Program-made: the position numbers and the translations under genes
Shown here: in pieces, positions 41,313 to 62,391 of the stretch
How positions within the stretch are numbered: the stretch's first letter is position 1
Layout of the letters: each line of letters opens with the position of its first letter
Notes under the pieces: model-generated
What the model saw: only the letters and a program-made list of their open reading frames with translations
Databases searched by the model: none
What the model was told of the DNA's origin: nothing
Origin: Amorphochlora amoebiformis
Taxonomy: Eukaryota > Cercozoa > Chlorarachniophyceae
NCBI GenBank assembly: GCA_054601695.1
Contig: BAAHQB010000098.1
Span: forward strand, 1 to 64,000
Direction of reading: 5' to 3'
Length of the DNA stretch: 64,000 nucleotides

Positions 41313-41448
41313 GTGTATACATACACATACATGTAATTGTGTATAAATACCATGTCAAACTAAAACTGACACAATCTAACATCTCCTCAAACCCCACCCC
41401 CATACTTTGATGACATGTAAGACCATACAAATTAGTGCATGTAAGCAT
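33824..41448 (-). CDS. RRP8: Rrp8-like rRNA adenine methyltransferase, 12 exons
   Basis: Nucleolar SAM-dependent enzyme that methylates N1 of an adenine in large-subunit rRNA. Exons on minus: 41448 (or ATG at 41403)-41371, 40820-40767, 39936-39897, 38831-38767, 38094-38008, 37431-37330, 36372-36304, 35496-35437, 35336-35276, 34557-34457, 34034-33887, 33852-33824; phases join to 282 residues from 41403. Family marks in order: [28 protein letters not shown] then SGECRL (SAM motif I); [42 protein letters not shown] then RSRF; MRRLGF. The family's DFGCG is DFGSG here, the Ser being the first codon of exon 6. A Lys/Arg/Ser-rich tail of about 60 residues replaces the usual short end. Exon 4 has a weak acceptor. 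The long N-terminal extension of animal RRP8 is absent. Confidence 0.85.
34315..34500. repeat. Partial copy of RRP8 exon 10 in the following intron
   Basis: 34465-34500 (inside exon 10) and 34315-34350 match at 33 of 36 bases, same orientation. The copy, in intron 10, ends at an AT tract just where the exon's donor should be, so it has no splice site. Confidence 0.8.
34884..35085. repeat. TATAA pentamer repeat array
   Basis: About 200 bases of AATAT/TATAA pentanucleotide repeat with scattered G or C variants, decaying toward 35240. It lies in RRP8 intron 9 and gives a spurious Tyr-Ile-Leu open frame on the minus strand. Confidence 0.85.
36870..37840. repeat. CT-rich tracts in RRP8 introns 5 and 6
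   Basis: 36870-37158 is pyrimidine-rich low-complexity sequence. 37460-37830 is a CTCTCT array with a TCTCTCTGACTC minisatellite (at least a dozen units) ending in a pure (CT)n run. They flank RRP8 exon 6 (37431-37330). Read on the sense strand they are GA-rich. Proline/Leu/Ser frames through them are artefacts. Confidence 0.85.
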
Positions 41449-41800
41449 GATACCATGTATATGGGCATCCGAGCATGTACAGTAACCGTGTACGTATGCA
41501 TATGTCCACCGGTAATGTATATTTACATGGCTGCTAACATGCTCTCACGGTCCGCTAACAATCATACTAACACCCGTGTATATTCCTATGGCTGCTATGC
41601 ATGCTCGCCTCGACAAAACCCATGGTATACATATTTTACATGGCCATTTTGTATGTTTTCCCATTCGCAAACACCCACTGTGGATATGGAGACGTGATAG
41701 TGTACATAGATTTGCAAGCCGTGGGAGAATGTATACTAGCCGTGCACACATGTGTATGGTTGCTTCCAATGGTGATATATACCGAGCCCTGGTTATAACC

Positions 41801-41997
41801 CTACCCCGACCTTAACAATTGCAGACAAAGAGGTCTGTGATGTTCGTAGGGACTTGGCATTAGGGCCAAAAGTTTCAGAATACCATTCACGGCCTCCTTC
41901 GACTTTAAAGATAGATGATCCACACACCTAAACATATGCACTGTAAACGTATACGTATACGTTACGTTTATATGTTCGTTGTATTATAAATAAATAA

Positions 41998-42039
<42 letters not shown>

Positions 42040-42077
42040 GTACATACAAGTATGTATATGCACATGTTTATATATAT

Positions 42078-42109
<32 letters not shown>

Positions 42110-42370
42110 GTATTTATTGTATTCTATACATGTATGTTATATTTAATATATATATGTGTGTATATATATATATTATATATATATTTATATATATATATTT
42201 ATTTATTTACATGTATATATATACACATATAAATAAATATTTATGTATATGTATACAAATTTAAATACATATATATATATATATATATATAATATGTATT
42301 TATATACATATATATGAATATATAAAAATATTTATACAAGTATCTATGTATATATATTATACATATATAC

Positions 42371-42409
<39 letters not shown>

Positions 42410-42483
42410 AATATATACATATATAAATATATATATATATATAAATATATTTATATACGTATATAAATATATAATATATATAT

Positions 42484-42519
<36 letters not shown>

Positions 42520-43184
42520 TATAACGTTGACCTTTCGCACGGTATCTGAGAGCGCATAATAAATTTTGTCCGCCTGTACATATTTTTAGTAATATATGGT
42601 TTACATCTATATTAGATTGTATGTATTTCAGTACTTAAACATCAGGTAAACATACTTATTGAAATGTACATATACATATATATATATATATATATATGTA
42701 ATATTGTATGTATATGTATGTACATATTATATTATATAATAGAAATATATATATATATATATATGTATACATAAGTATATATATATATACATAATATCTA
42801 CCTATATCTATATTACGATATGCATATATATATATACATAAATATCGATGTATATATATATATATATATATATAGATTATATTATATAAAAGCATATATA
42901 TATATATTTATATATATACCATACATATAAAATGTGTGTGTGTATTTATGTAGGTATTATATACATACATAAATACATATATGTATTATAATTATACTTC
43001 ATATATATATATATATATATGTATGTATATATATATATATGTACATGTAGTATGTATCTATGTATATAGTATATAATATATGGATACTATGATACAGAGA
43101 GGATAAAATTTTACTAATGTATATATACATATATATATATATATGTATATATTGTAAAAATGCGTATCTAATATATATATATGC

Positions 43185-43228
<44 letters not shown>

Positions 43229-43448
43229 CCTCTTGTTCGATTCTGTGAATAGGGTTTTCACTCCTTATAGTCTGGCGTAGCTGGGAGAATTACATTAAGT
43301 TTCAACAACTAATAGTGAGGAGGGACAAATTTAAGATCCATTAAGATTTTTATCGAAGATGTATTCTAAGGTGGATTGGATGTCTAATACTGAAAATCAG
43401 GACATACGTACATGCTGCGACGCATATTTTATGTAATATATAATATGT

Positions 43449-43494
<46 letters not shown>

Positions 43495-43535
43495 TTACAT
43501 ATATTCTTTAATTATTTTTATACATGCATATGTGT

Positions 43536-43597
<62 letters not shown>

Positions 43598-43698
43598 GCA
43601 TATGTATGTATATTTTATATATTCCTATATACATATATATATATATAATACATGAAAAAGTAATATATATACTCTACAAACAGAATATAAACAGAGTT

Positions 43699-43761
<63 letters not shown>

Positions 43762-43858
43762 AATGTTATATTAGTATACATTTAGTGTACGCACATATAA
43801 TATATATATATATACATTATACATATATATATATAGAAATATATATATATATATATAT

Positions 43859-43892
<34 letters not shown>

Positions 43893-44386
43893 TGTGAATT
43901 AGTCAAACCCATCAGAGAGTGGGAACTCACTTGCTCCCGCTGTGACTCCTTAGGCTCAAGGTGTCCCCCAGGTAATTTTGTAATCGCCTTGAAGAATCCA
44001 GCGATAGCCTCGTAATAGTCAAAGCTCCATGAGCCGTTTCCGTGCCGCCCATGGTAATGTGTGATGGTCAAACGAGGGAGGGGAGGCCGGCCTGGCTCGC
44101 TGCTCCCGCGGCCAGCCGAGGCAACAGAGCTGTTGCTGTGATTGCGACGCCATTGACTCTCCGCTCTCTGCCTCTTCGTCCTGTATGTTTTCCCTTGTTT
44201 CGAAGATACGCCAGGGTTGCCCGGCGTCCGAGACTGCGCTGCCTCCCAAACCACGACCCCACTGCGTGAGGAAGATATTAAGGAGGGGTGTTGACTTGAG
44301 GTAGGGTTGATCGTCGTTAGTGCCAGCGAAGAAAGCGAAAAAATTGCTGACAGGAAGCAGACTTGGCCATCGAGGCGTTTACGCAT
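41801..44386 (-). CDS. Unknown protein with N-terminal signal or anchor segment, 4 exons
   Basis: Exons 44386-43931, 43280-43230, 42573-42532 and 41902-41801, all phase 0, give 216 residues. The first exon is a 152-codon frame of balanced composition ending at a GTGAGT donor. It starts with MRKRLDGQ then a hydrophobic stretch (about 9-26) like a signal peptide or membrane anchor; an upstream ATG at 44407 is possible. A Ser/Arg/Gln-rich low-complexity middle follows, then a Gly/His patch ([12 protein letters not shown]) and helical segments ([44 protein letters not shown]). No family is recognised. Exons 2-4 are short and supported by splice signals and phase only. Confidence 0.45.
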
Positions 44387-44721
44387 GGCGACCGGGTTTG
44401 GCGCCATATCCGATCGATTCTGCCGATAAATTCTAAACATATCAAATCGAAGGAATTTTTTTGGTAAAATCTGCTTAAAGAATACAGAATCCGCGACGTC
44501 TCTATTTCTTCAGGGGTACCCAAACAGTCCTTCTAGGCCGCTTTCCAAAGATACCCACCAACACTCCGACGTCTCCGTCAGAACCCAACTATCGGAAGCC
44601 CAGGTGCCCCATCTTAGAATGAAGGCCCCCCCTCCAAGATTCCACAAAGCCGTTTTCGCGTGCTTTCTCCCCCAGCCAGAAAAATAAATTGTCCTCCTCC
44701 ACTTAGAGATCAAGATAAAGC
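44387..44721. promoter_or_regulatory. Divergent promoter region of the unknown gene and AdhE
   Basis: 335 bases of unique sequence between two start codons facing away from each other. It should hold the AdhE promoter. Minus-strand open frames at 44317-44523 and 44510-44713 overlap it, but they lack splice links or family likeness and are probably chance frames. Confidence 0.45.
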
Positions 44722-50233
<5,512 letters not shown>

Positions 50234-50662
50234 TAGAAGCCATGCCAGGGTCAACACTCAATTTTAGGATTCAACGGCTCAAAATTCTTTTTAAAAATCA
50301 GAGAACGGATTTACATTTCTTTAAGTCCGACAATTCCAGTGATGCTTGTGATAGTAGGCGAGTAACTTAATTCATAATCATTGGCGGTCATGTTACACTC
50401 TAGCACTGTCTAGACTGTGACACTGTAAACAATTCAACTAGTTTCAAGAGCTAGAGAACGTCTTGACCTGGTGGACCATCATTCAGATCATGTTATCTAC
50501 TCTTTTTCATCTCTAGATTAATAATTGAACGTGGATCACTAGATACAATACTCTTTCCAGCAATTATCTCAAATGATGTAAAGGGATCGTCTAGATACCT
50601 AGGATACAGTAGTAAATTCTAGAAATTGTGAACAATTGTAATCGACAGTGATATTTTGCCTA
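50234..50662. other. Intergenic region between convergent AdhE and the Tudor-protein gene
   Basis: About 430 bases of unique sequence separate the AdhE stop and the stop of the minus-strand TFIIS/Tudor gene. Both 3' UTRs should be here. A TGTAA is present near 50424. No exon is seen. Confidence 0.6.
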
Positions 50663-50924
50663 TCACAAAACTCTCAGATCTATAGTATCCCGAACTTCTA
50701 CAGCGTTCCCGTGGTTGTGGTAGCAGATCTCAAATCTTCTCCCCGGGATGAGGACTGAGAAAGTGAACACTGAGGTTATTATCGGTGAAAGGCATATGGA
50801 TTGATGTATGTAGATTCGACACCTCTCTGTACAGTAGCCTCATAATAGTTGTTGTCCTGGGACCATCGCGACAAAATAGATTGCCCAACCTGCTTGCCAA
50901 AAATGTTTTTAACATAGCAGTGAC

Positions 50925-50970
<46 letters not shown>

Positions 50971-51175
50971 TAAACATATATATACTCTTATATACATATA
51001 TGTGTTTTTCCATATATAAACATAATATATTAATGTAATATATAATATACATATATTTAGTAGAAGTGTAGGTTCTCGTTGGTAGTATGTGCGCTAGACC
51101 ACTTCGTTTTGTGAATTCCCTTTTGCATGTGACACATTTAAGGCATGCTTTGAATATGTATGTACATATACACAC

Positions 51176-51212
<37 letters not shown>

Positions 51213-51221
51213 CATACATAC

Positions 51222-51254
<33 letters not shown>

Positions 51255-52222
51255 ACAATATATATATATATATAGATATATTGTTATATATGCGTTAAAT
51301 ATTGTGTGAACATAAATAGTATATATTTTCAGAAATTGAGATATTTATACATGTATAATATATTCAGATGCGTATGTAATATACACGTACAGGTATAGAT
51401 ATAATATATACATTACATAGTGTATACAGAACACTCATATATACACACATATTATATAATATATTTATTATGTTTGTATGTATGTATGTAATGTGTATAT
51501 GCATATGTAAATATATAAATATATAGTAATATACATACGTATTAAAGATAGAATTGTTTATTGATGCTTCCATATAGATTTTGCAATATGTGTACACATG
51601 TGTTGTGTAATTGATCTTATTCGTACTAACATTTAGCGGAAGCCTGGGGCCTTTAGATTTCCACTTGAAGCCTCTATTTCCGAACCTAAGTTGAATGTCT
51701 AAGTGATCATACATACACACCTATACAGATACACACACATATACATACATACACATACATATACATTATACATACATATATATATATATATATATAATAT
51801 ATGTACATGCACATATATATACATATGCTTTTGTATATAATATATATATATATATATATATATTTATGTATATATATATGGATTCTTTGTATATAAATAA
51901 ATTCATACAAATGCATATATTTACATATATATGTATATAGAATACATAATATATACAATACATACACACATATTATATATATAAATATATATGTGTATAT
52001 TTAAATACATTATATGTATAAACACAAATGCATATATCTATATATGTACACTACTAAAATATATGAATTATCTATGTGTATATATATATATAATGTATGA
52101 TTAATATGTATATATATATATATATATATACCATATATTGTATATATATATAAATGTATATGTACATACATATATATAGATATATATATATATAAATATA
52201 TATATATAAATATATATATATA

Positions 52223-52255
<33 letters not shown>

Positions 52256-52343
52256 AATATATATAGGAATGTGTGAGTTCTCATTTACACATATATGGAA
52301 CATCATATTGCTTGGTTAACAATAGTATGCATAGTCACCCAAT

Positions 52344-52420
<77 letters not shown>

Positions 52421-52544
52421 TTAATATATATATATATATTTATATAATATATATATATATATATGTATAATATATGTATTATATATATATATATATATAT
52501 ACATATGTGTGTATGTATATGTAGGTATATATATATATATATAT

Positions 52545-52597
<53 letters not shown>

Positions 52598-53224
52598 TGT
52601 ATGTATTTATACATACATACATGTACATATATACATATATATATGCGTGTGTGTATAATCTATATATAATAATAATAATATATTTATGTACAAATACTCG
52701 CATACATATAACACAAATTTATCCTGTACATTTTCCCCTGAAACTTCCTTCCTTGCCCTCCTCTCCAACTCCTATTTACCAAACCACACATTATGTTAAG
52801 CGCAAATCTTTTAACAATATGCCACATTATGATTTGAATCTTGCCTTGGGTGGGATCTGGAGATGTGCATGGGCAAGGTGTTTGGGTTGGGCTTGGGGTT
52901 GCGGTAGGATGGGTAGGTGAAGCTGGTCGCTGGGGGAATTACAGCCGTGTGTGAATATTCCCTGGGCGAGTATTCCCTTGGTGAGTATCTCCTGGGTGAA
53001 TATTGCGTGGGCGAATACTTCCTGGGTGAGTGATTTGTCGGTGAATGTTCTTTAAAGGAGAATTCCGTGGTTGACGGTAGCCGTTGCTTTGAATGCTCTT
53101 CTCGCGACATCTGGATAATTACCGTGTGTGTATGTAAACTAGGTTCCTTATGAATGATGTGTACTCAGCATATATATATATATATACACTATATATATAC
53201 ATATGTATATATAAATGTATATAC

Positions 53225-53262
<38 letters not shown>

Positions 53263-53319
53263 AACAGGGATTTGTAAATGTACATGAAATACTGATTTTA
53301 CATTTACATAAATACAATT

Positions 53320-53355
<36 letters not shown>

Positions 53356-53958
53356 GTTTAGTGTGTATGAAAATATATCCTAAATACTACATCGTGTTAT
53401 AGAAAAACAATATATACATAAAAACATATATATGGATATATATATATATATGTACATATACATAGATATATTATGTTTAGTGTATATGAAAATATATCCT
53501 ATATACTACATCGTGTTATAGAAAAACTATACATAAAAACATATATGGATATATATTAAATATATGTATGTAGTATATATTATACATACAATACCTATGT
53601 GCGTGTGTATGAATTAATATTGTTTGTAGATATATCTATATGTCAATATATTTATACATACATACACATACATATATATATAGACATATATCTTTGTATA
53701 CTATATGTATTGCATGTGTGAAACTGTAATATACATTTACATGTATATATACACATACACACTCATGCACACATTAACATTTACACATACAGTTGGCGTT
53801 CTCGATTTGGACGAGCTCTTCAAAGGTTCCTCCTTCTAATACAACGTATCATGTTAAATAGACTTGCTTAAAAGTATGAATTATTTCTACACAATCAAGT
53901 TTATTATATACATATATATATATATATACATATATATGTATATATATATATATATAAG

Positions 53959-54008
<50 letters not shown>

Positions 54009-54057
54009 ATACACTTAAATACATTCGCATGTACATACATACATGCACGTACATGAT

Positions 54058-54116
<59 letters not shown>

Positions 54117-54249
54117 TGAGAGTTCGGCGAGATTAGATCAAGGAAGATCATTGGGGGTTATGGTGGGGTTAAAGTAGATTGGCAATGTGTTTGCTATGGG
54201 GCTAAGGCGAAATATATATAACACTATAATTAAGTATTTGTGTATTTAC

Positions 54250-54281
<32 letters not shown>

Positions 54282-54346
54282 TATAGATATAGATATATGT
54301 ACGTCTAGATACATATAATACATATATATATATATATATATATTAC

Positions 54347-54394
<48 letters not shown>

Positions 54395-54952
54395 TATTTA
54401 TATGTATGTGTATTGTCATATACATATAGGCCCTTGCATAACCTTGACATCCTCATAAATGGTATCAATTGACCCAAGGATATCATCGAGCCCCAGATCC
54501 AGTGTCTTCCTTTCCCCCCTCTCCGGTTGAACTCCACCCCTTTGTGTACCCCTTTCTGTGCTACGAGCACTCGAAGCCCTACTTTTCATCCTGGAGAATG
54601 GGGTGAGTTTCTTGACCCTCTTTGATGAGCCTGAGCCTGAGGCTGGAGGTTGTTTTCAGGTTTAGTTTGACTAGGATGAGATACGAGTTTGATTCAGAAT
54701 TTGAGATCTATGGATTACAGGAGTGGGATGTGGTAATTTGGCTAGGACAATACCTTCTGGAATTCTCGAACGTTTCCCCTGGGAATTCTTATCTAAAAGT
54801 GTTCTTGTGGTGGTTGGTTGGGAAGAGGGATTCGGCAGATTGGTTGGGTTTGCCGTACTTTTGGACGAGGAATGATTTTGGAGTTCCTGTATGATTTTCT
54901 TTCTTAATATATGTGTATGCGTAATATGAACATCCTAATGTATATACATATA

Positions 54953-55045
<93 letters not shown>

Positions 55046-55092
55046 AAATAGATGATATATATATATATATGTATGTTATGTTCACACACCAT

Positions 55093-55139
<47 letters not shown>

Positions 55140-55194
55140 AACAAATTTCTTTACATTTGTGCGTATATATGCATATACACAAAACACACACATA

Positions 55195-55225
<31 letters not shown>

Positions 55226-55332
55226 ATATATATATATGAGAATATACACATTTCTACACATTACACATGTATACGTATACATATATATATACATACATAT
55301 ATATATACATATACATATACACACATATATAC

Positions 55333-55371
<39 letters not shown>

Positions 55372-55608
55372 TAAATATATATAAATATATTGTATATATA
55401 TATATATATATATATGAGAATATACACATATCTACATATTTTTCATGTATACGTATATATATACATATATATGTGTATATGTATGCATATATATATATAT
55501 GTATATTACATTGCTTGAATATATGTTTCTATATATGTAAAAGTGTTTAGATACACACTTTACATCTATATATATATATATATATATATATATGTAATAT
55601 ACATACAC

Positions 55609-55684
<76 letters not shown>

Positions 55685-55742
55685 CACACACACATATATA
55701 TATATGTAAGTGTTGTATTTGAACACGAGTATGTATTCATAT

Positions 55743-55775
<33 letters not shown>

Positions 55776-55856
55776 TATATAAACATATATAATATACGTA
55801 TATATATATATATATAATATGTATATATATATACAACATATACATACATACATTTA

Positions 55857-55887
<31 letters not shown>

Positions 55888-55907
55888 ATATATATATATA
55901 TATACAT

Positions 55908-55963
<56 letters not shown>

Positions 55964-56221
55964 AGTATATATATATATATATATAATAAATATACATACA
56001 TATATATATATATGTGGAATATATATACATATATATATATATATATTATATATATTTATTATATGACTTTTTTATATGTACATATAGTATAATACTTATA
56101 CATGTATATTTGTTGCATGTTCAACATAAACACACACCCACACACACATATATATATATATATATAGACATATATATATATATAAATATATATTTATATA
56201 TATATATATGCATATATGTAT

Positions 56222-56254
<33 letters not shown>

Positions 56255-56263
56255 CGTTGCACA

Positions 56264-56305
<42 letters not shown>

Positions 56306-56378
56306 TTGCAAACTCACACACACGCACATGTATATATATATATATATGTGTAGATATATATTTATACATATATTTATA

Positions 56379-56417
<39 letters not shown>

Positions 56418-56421
56418 CATA

Positions 56422-56470
<49 letters not shown>

Positions 56471-56652
56471 GTATATATTACATATAATATAATATATATA
56501 TATATATTTTATTACACATATATATATATATATACATAACATATTGTTTATAGTATATTGCTTACATAAAATCAACAATATGATAATAATAATAATGATA
56601 ATAATGATGATAATATTACGCGTATAATGTATATATATATATATATATAAAC

Positions 56653-56683
<31 letters not shown>

Positions 56684-56720
56684 ATAATGATAATAATATG
56701 ATAATTTTACGTATGTAATG

Positions 56721-56761
<41 letters not shown>

Positions 56762-57235
56762 GGTTGGGGATGATGACATTTTTCAAATTGCCGACGTATT
56801 GGTTGACACAGCGACTTATCTCTGGCTTATATGTGATAAGACATCCAGGACTACCCAGTATCTTCTCCATCTGATTTACAAAGATGTTTTATGTCATGTA
56901 GAATTGTACATATCATGTATTTAATACTATACATATATATATATATATATTATATGTATATCCATAGAGAGAATAGGAGGTAATGAGAGAGAAAGAGATG
57001 CAATTGTCTGAGCATACCTTCTGACGGATCATCGCCTTTGTGAGCTTGTTAGCTAGTAGCAAGTCACGGTGCGTGTCCAGCATGGACTGAACCTTTATTT
57101 AGAATAGTAGAATCCTTAAGAGGGTAGGTTTGCTTTTCTCTTTGGGCATTGGGTACCATTTTCTTGATGAGGGCGGGAGTAATTCCTGACTTTTGGTAGA
57201 AAGAGAAGAAATCATCCTCCTGAGGGAACTCATAG

Positions 57236-57267
<32 letters not shown>

Positions 57268-57369
57268 GTATATATATATATATAAATATATATATTACAT
57301 TATATATATGTGTAAATATCTATCTATATTCATATATATATATATGTACAATATAATATGTGTTAATAC

Positions 57370-57401
<32 letters not shown>

Positions 57402-57610
57402 ATGTATGTAAAATATGCATATATCTGATATTGTACATACATGTATACATGTGCATATTATATATATATATATATATATGTATATATAATATATATATAG
57501 TACATATATATATATATATATATATAATACATTATTATATATACGATATGTATATTACAGACACACGAACACACACACACATATATATATATATAATATG
57601 ATACATACAC

Positions 57611-57641
<31 letters not shown>

Positions 57642-57642
57642 G

Positions 57643-57674
<32 letters not shown>

Positions 57675-57739
57675 CTACATACGTATACAGCTGCATATAT
57701 ACATATATATAATACTTGTACATATGTATAACATATGTG

Positions 57740-57777
<38 letters not shown>

Positions 57778-57781
57778 ATAA

Positions 57782-57827
<46 letters not shown>

Positions 57828-57855
57828 GTATATATATATATATATATATATTTTA

Positions 57856-57887
<32 letters not shown>

Positions 57888-58131
57888 TTACATATATATA
57901 TATGTATATATATGAATATATGTATATCTACTACATGTATATATATACATTTACTATATATATATATATATATATAATATATATATATATGTACATATGT
58001 ACATATATATAGTTCAATGTGTACATATGTATTATGTGTGTGTGTGTAGATCTAAATGTACATACATACATGTATACATATGATACTATATAATGCATTA
58101 TGTACGTAAAATGCGTCTATGTATATTATAT

Positions 58132-58174
<43 letters not shown>

Positions 58175-58288
58175 ATAAATAAATATATATATATATTTAT
58201 ATATATACATATATATTGATATATATATGTACATATATATATATATATTAACAATATGTATATATATACATTTATATATATATATAAC

Positions 58289-58319
<31 letters not shown>

Positions 58320-59102
58320 ATATATATATATTATATACACATGTATGATATATATATGTAGATATTATGCATATTTAGTATATTCAAAGTTGAGTTTACC
58401 CCCTCTGAGTCCTTAATCTTGACAAGCTGCCTCAGATTCTCATCGAGGTAAATCTAAATTTTTACACACACATGTTCACATGTACATGTATATATATATA
58501 TATATATATATCATATGTATAACTTTTCGTATGCATTATACATTCATATTTCATATTAAATTATCACATATATGGAAATATATTACACACGCAAAAGATT
58601 ACACCTCTCTCTGCTTCCTGAGATCCTCGCTCGCCATCTCCTCACTAGTCATATTCACCAACCTTTTTCCTAAGGATTTCCAAGAGCAGAAAACAAACTG
58701 GAATCAAATCCATCCGAGGCTCGTGAATGTGATTCCTAGGGACATCATTAAATATGACCCACCTGTAATTGTCGCGTTGACCACCGCCCTTAAAAGCCGC
58801 TAGAATATTAAATTTACATGTATGTTTCTTGGGGATATGAAATCGAGCGGTAAAAGATGAGGACCTTATTGTTTTTGAGATTATTTAGGAGGGAACGCGC
58901 TTCGGTCATGTATCTGATTACAAAAGACATGTTACATATTTATATTCATATATTGAACAATATGCATGAAACAGTTTTTTAATCTATCTACAAATATATA
59001 TCTATATATATATGTATATATATACATATGTATTACATGTATATTATATTTTTATAAATATTCTGTGTATACATATATATTAATATTAGATACATATTTT
59101 AT

Positions 59103-59151
<49 letters not shown>

Positions 59152-59238
59152 CATTTCTATATATACATATACATAAATATGCATATATATATATATATGT
59201 ATTATATATATATATATTATATATATAAATATCGATTT

Positions 59239-59270
<32 letters not shown>

Positions 59271-59611
59271 GGAAATTTATATCTATATATACACATATAC
59301 AATTATATATATATATATATATTATATATATATATATACATAATATAATATACATAGACGCATTTTACGTACATAATGCATTATATAGTATCATATGTAT
59401 ACATGTATGTATGTACATTTAGATCTACACACACACATAATACATATGTACACATTGAACTATATATATGTACATATGTACATATATATATATATTATAT
59501 ATATATATATATATATAGTAAATGTATATATATACATATAGTAGATATACATATATTCATATATATACATATATATATTATATATAATATATTATATATA
59601 TATATATAATA

Positions 59612-59676
<65 letters not shown>

Positions 59677-59732
59677 TATTATATATATATATATATTAAT
59701 ATATATAGATGTATATATTATATATATATAAG

Positions 59733-59764
<32 letters not shown>

Positions 59765-59930
59765 AGCTAGGTTAGGGCTGTCGAACCTAGTTTAGGGCTC
59801 CGCTGGGATTAGGGTTCGGACAGGGTTACGTTAGTGTTGGGTTCGGTTAGGGGTTAGGGTTGGGCAATAGGGTTAGGTCAGGGTTAGGGTTATGTGAGGG
59901 AAGGTTAAGGATTAGGTCAGGGATTAGATC

Positions 59931-59961
<31 letters not shown>

Positions 59962-60140
59962 TTACATATACATGAAAAAATAGATGTGCGTTATGATATA
60001 TGTATATTTCATATGTGCATATGTGTATATATATATGTGTGTGTATATATATATGTAGTATCATAATAATTATTATAATAATGATAATAATAATAACAAT
60101 AATAATAATAGAAATAATATATATGTGTTTGTATTCATAT

Positions 60141-60190
<50 letters not shown>

Positions 60191-60345
60191 TCTAAAGGTT
60201 TCTATTTGCAGGAACATTACCGGGACGCCATATACTTGTTGAAGAGGGCAGTTTCGATATCTCTAGCAATCCTCTGTGTAAAGATACAGATATCTACATA
60301 CGTATTTATGTACAACTATATTATTGCTATTACTTAACTCAGACG

Positions 60346-60376
<31 letters not shown>

Positions 60377-60538
60377 TATATATATAATATATATAACCTA
60401 TATATATATGTATACATACTATGTATATATATATATATATATATATACGTATACATATTGTGTATATGAAATTACGTAAACCCACATCATGATGTATACA
60501 TACATACATATATCTCCATATATAAAATACATCTATAT

Positions 60539-60578
<40 letters not shown>

Positions 60579-60613
60579 GCACACATATATAAATTCTAAT
60601 ATTGACACAATAC

Positions 60614-60644
<31 letters not shown>

Positions 60645-60921
60645 CATATAAATATACACACATATGTATAAATATATAATATATATAATCTATATAATCT
60701 ATATATATATATATATAGGTATATACAATATCCACATTATATATTTATATATATATATATATATAGGTATATATATATAGTTATATACAATATCCACATT
60801 ATATATATATATATGTGTATATATAGACACATATGTATATTATATATATATATATATATGTATATATAATATATATATATAATACGTACACACACACATG
60901 GATATATATAAAAATATATAC

Positions 60922-60958
<37 letters not shown>

Positions 60959-61175
60959 CGTTTCTAACTATTTGGAAGGTGGGTATATATTCAACGAGCA
61001 AATCAACCTGTAGTAACTTATTCTTCTTCTCATCCTTATCTCTGGAACCTAGTGCAGCTCCCAGACCCTTCACAACTCTCTCACGTTTATCCTACACATA
61101 AGAGATTCAATACACATATTTGTGACATAAGCAAATGTATACATAATTTAGTATATAACACTTACGCTTACACAC

Positions 61176-61232
<57 letters not shown>

Positions 61233-61320
61233 TGATTGTAAGGATTGTGTATATACTCACCTACACATATGTATATATCACAAAATCCTATTTTTTTTTT
61301 ACGATATGTATTCAAATATG

Positions 61321-61403
<83 letters not shown>

Positions 61404-61470
61404 TATGATGTATATTTCATATAACATATCTACTTTAATCACACATGTATAATATAATATGTATATGTAC

Positions 61471-61523
<53 letters not shown>

Positions 61524-61690
61524 CGTATTTTAATATTTATTTATACCTTAGTACAATTATATAATATATATATATATATATATATAAAAATGTATCTAAA
61601 TAATTATATTTATATACATTGTATACATATATATGAATATATATAGATATATATATAATATTATATGCTAAATGTATGTATGTAAATAAC

Positions 61691-61724
<34 letters not shown>

Positions 61725-61759
61725 TATATATATATATATGTAATGTATATATATATATG

Positions 61760-61838
<79 letters not shown>

Positions 61839-62014
61839 ATATATGTGTACATATTTATGTAAATTTATTCCTTCACATAAAAATGTGTGCAAGTATGCAT
61901 GAACACCTTGTCAATAAGAATTTGCTTTTCTTCGCGTTCACCACTAGGTTCGTGTACGTTTTTGGGAGGTCTTCTCCTCCTCTCCATTTTCCTGCTGTGG
62001 GATACACAAACATA

Positions 62015-62062
<48 letters not shown>

Positions 62063-62129
62063 GTACATATATATATATATACATATATATATATACATAT
62101 GTATGTATATGTGTATATATTAATATATA

Positions 62130-62164
<35 letters not shown>

Positions 62165-62249
62165 ATATGTATATATGTATATGTATATATATATATAATA
62201 TAGATATGGATATATATTCAAATATGTACACGTACAAATATATACATGT

Positions 62250-62319
<70 letters not shown>

Positions 62320-62347
62320 GTATATATATATGTGTGTGTATTATGTG

Positions 62348-62391
<44 letters not shown>

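Noticed and set aside
41407-41815. Overlapping 60-96 codon frames on both strands at 41.4-41.8 kb
   Set aside because: Unique sequence without splice-linked neighbours. Several frames are open together on both strands, as expected where GC is moderate, and no family is recognised.
54622-54894. Plus-strand 90-codon frame
   Set aside because: The opposite strand holds two exons (54886-54754 and 54642-54443) with splice sites and matching phases.
56762-56921. Plus-strand frame starting MVGDDD
   Set aside because: The minus strand carries an exon (56870-56778) in phase with neighbouring exons on both sides; no plus-strand gene surrounds this frame.
58676-58803. Plus-strand frame ending in a stop at 58803
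   Set aside because: It looks protein-like, but the minus strand here encodes the conserved [14 protein letters not shown] part of the TFIIS central domain with proper introns of 65 and 93 bases.
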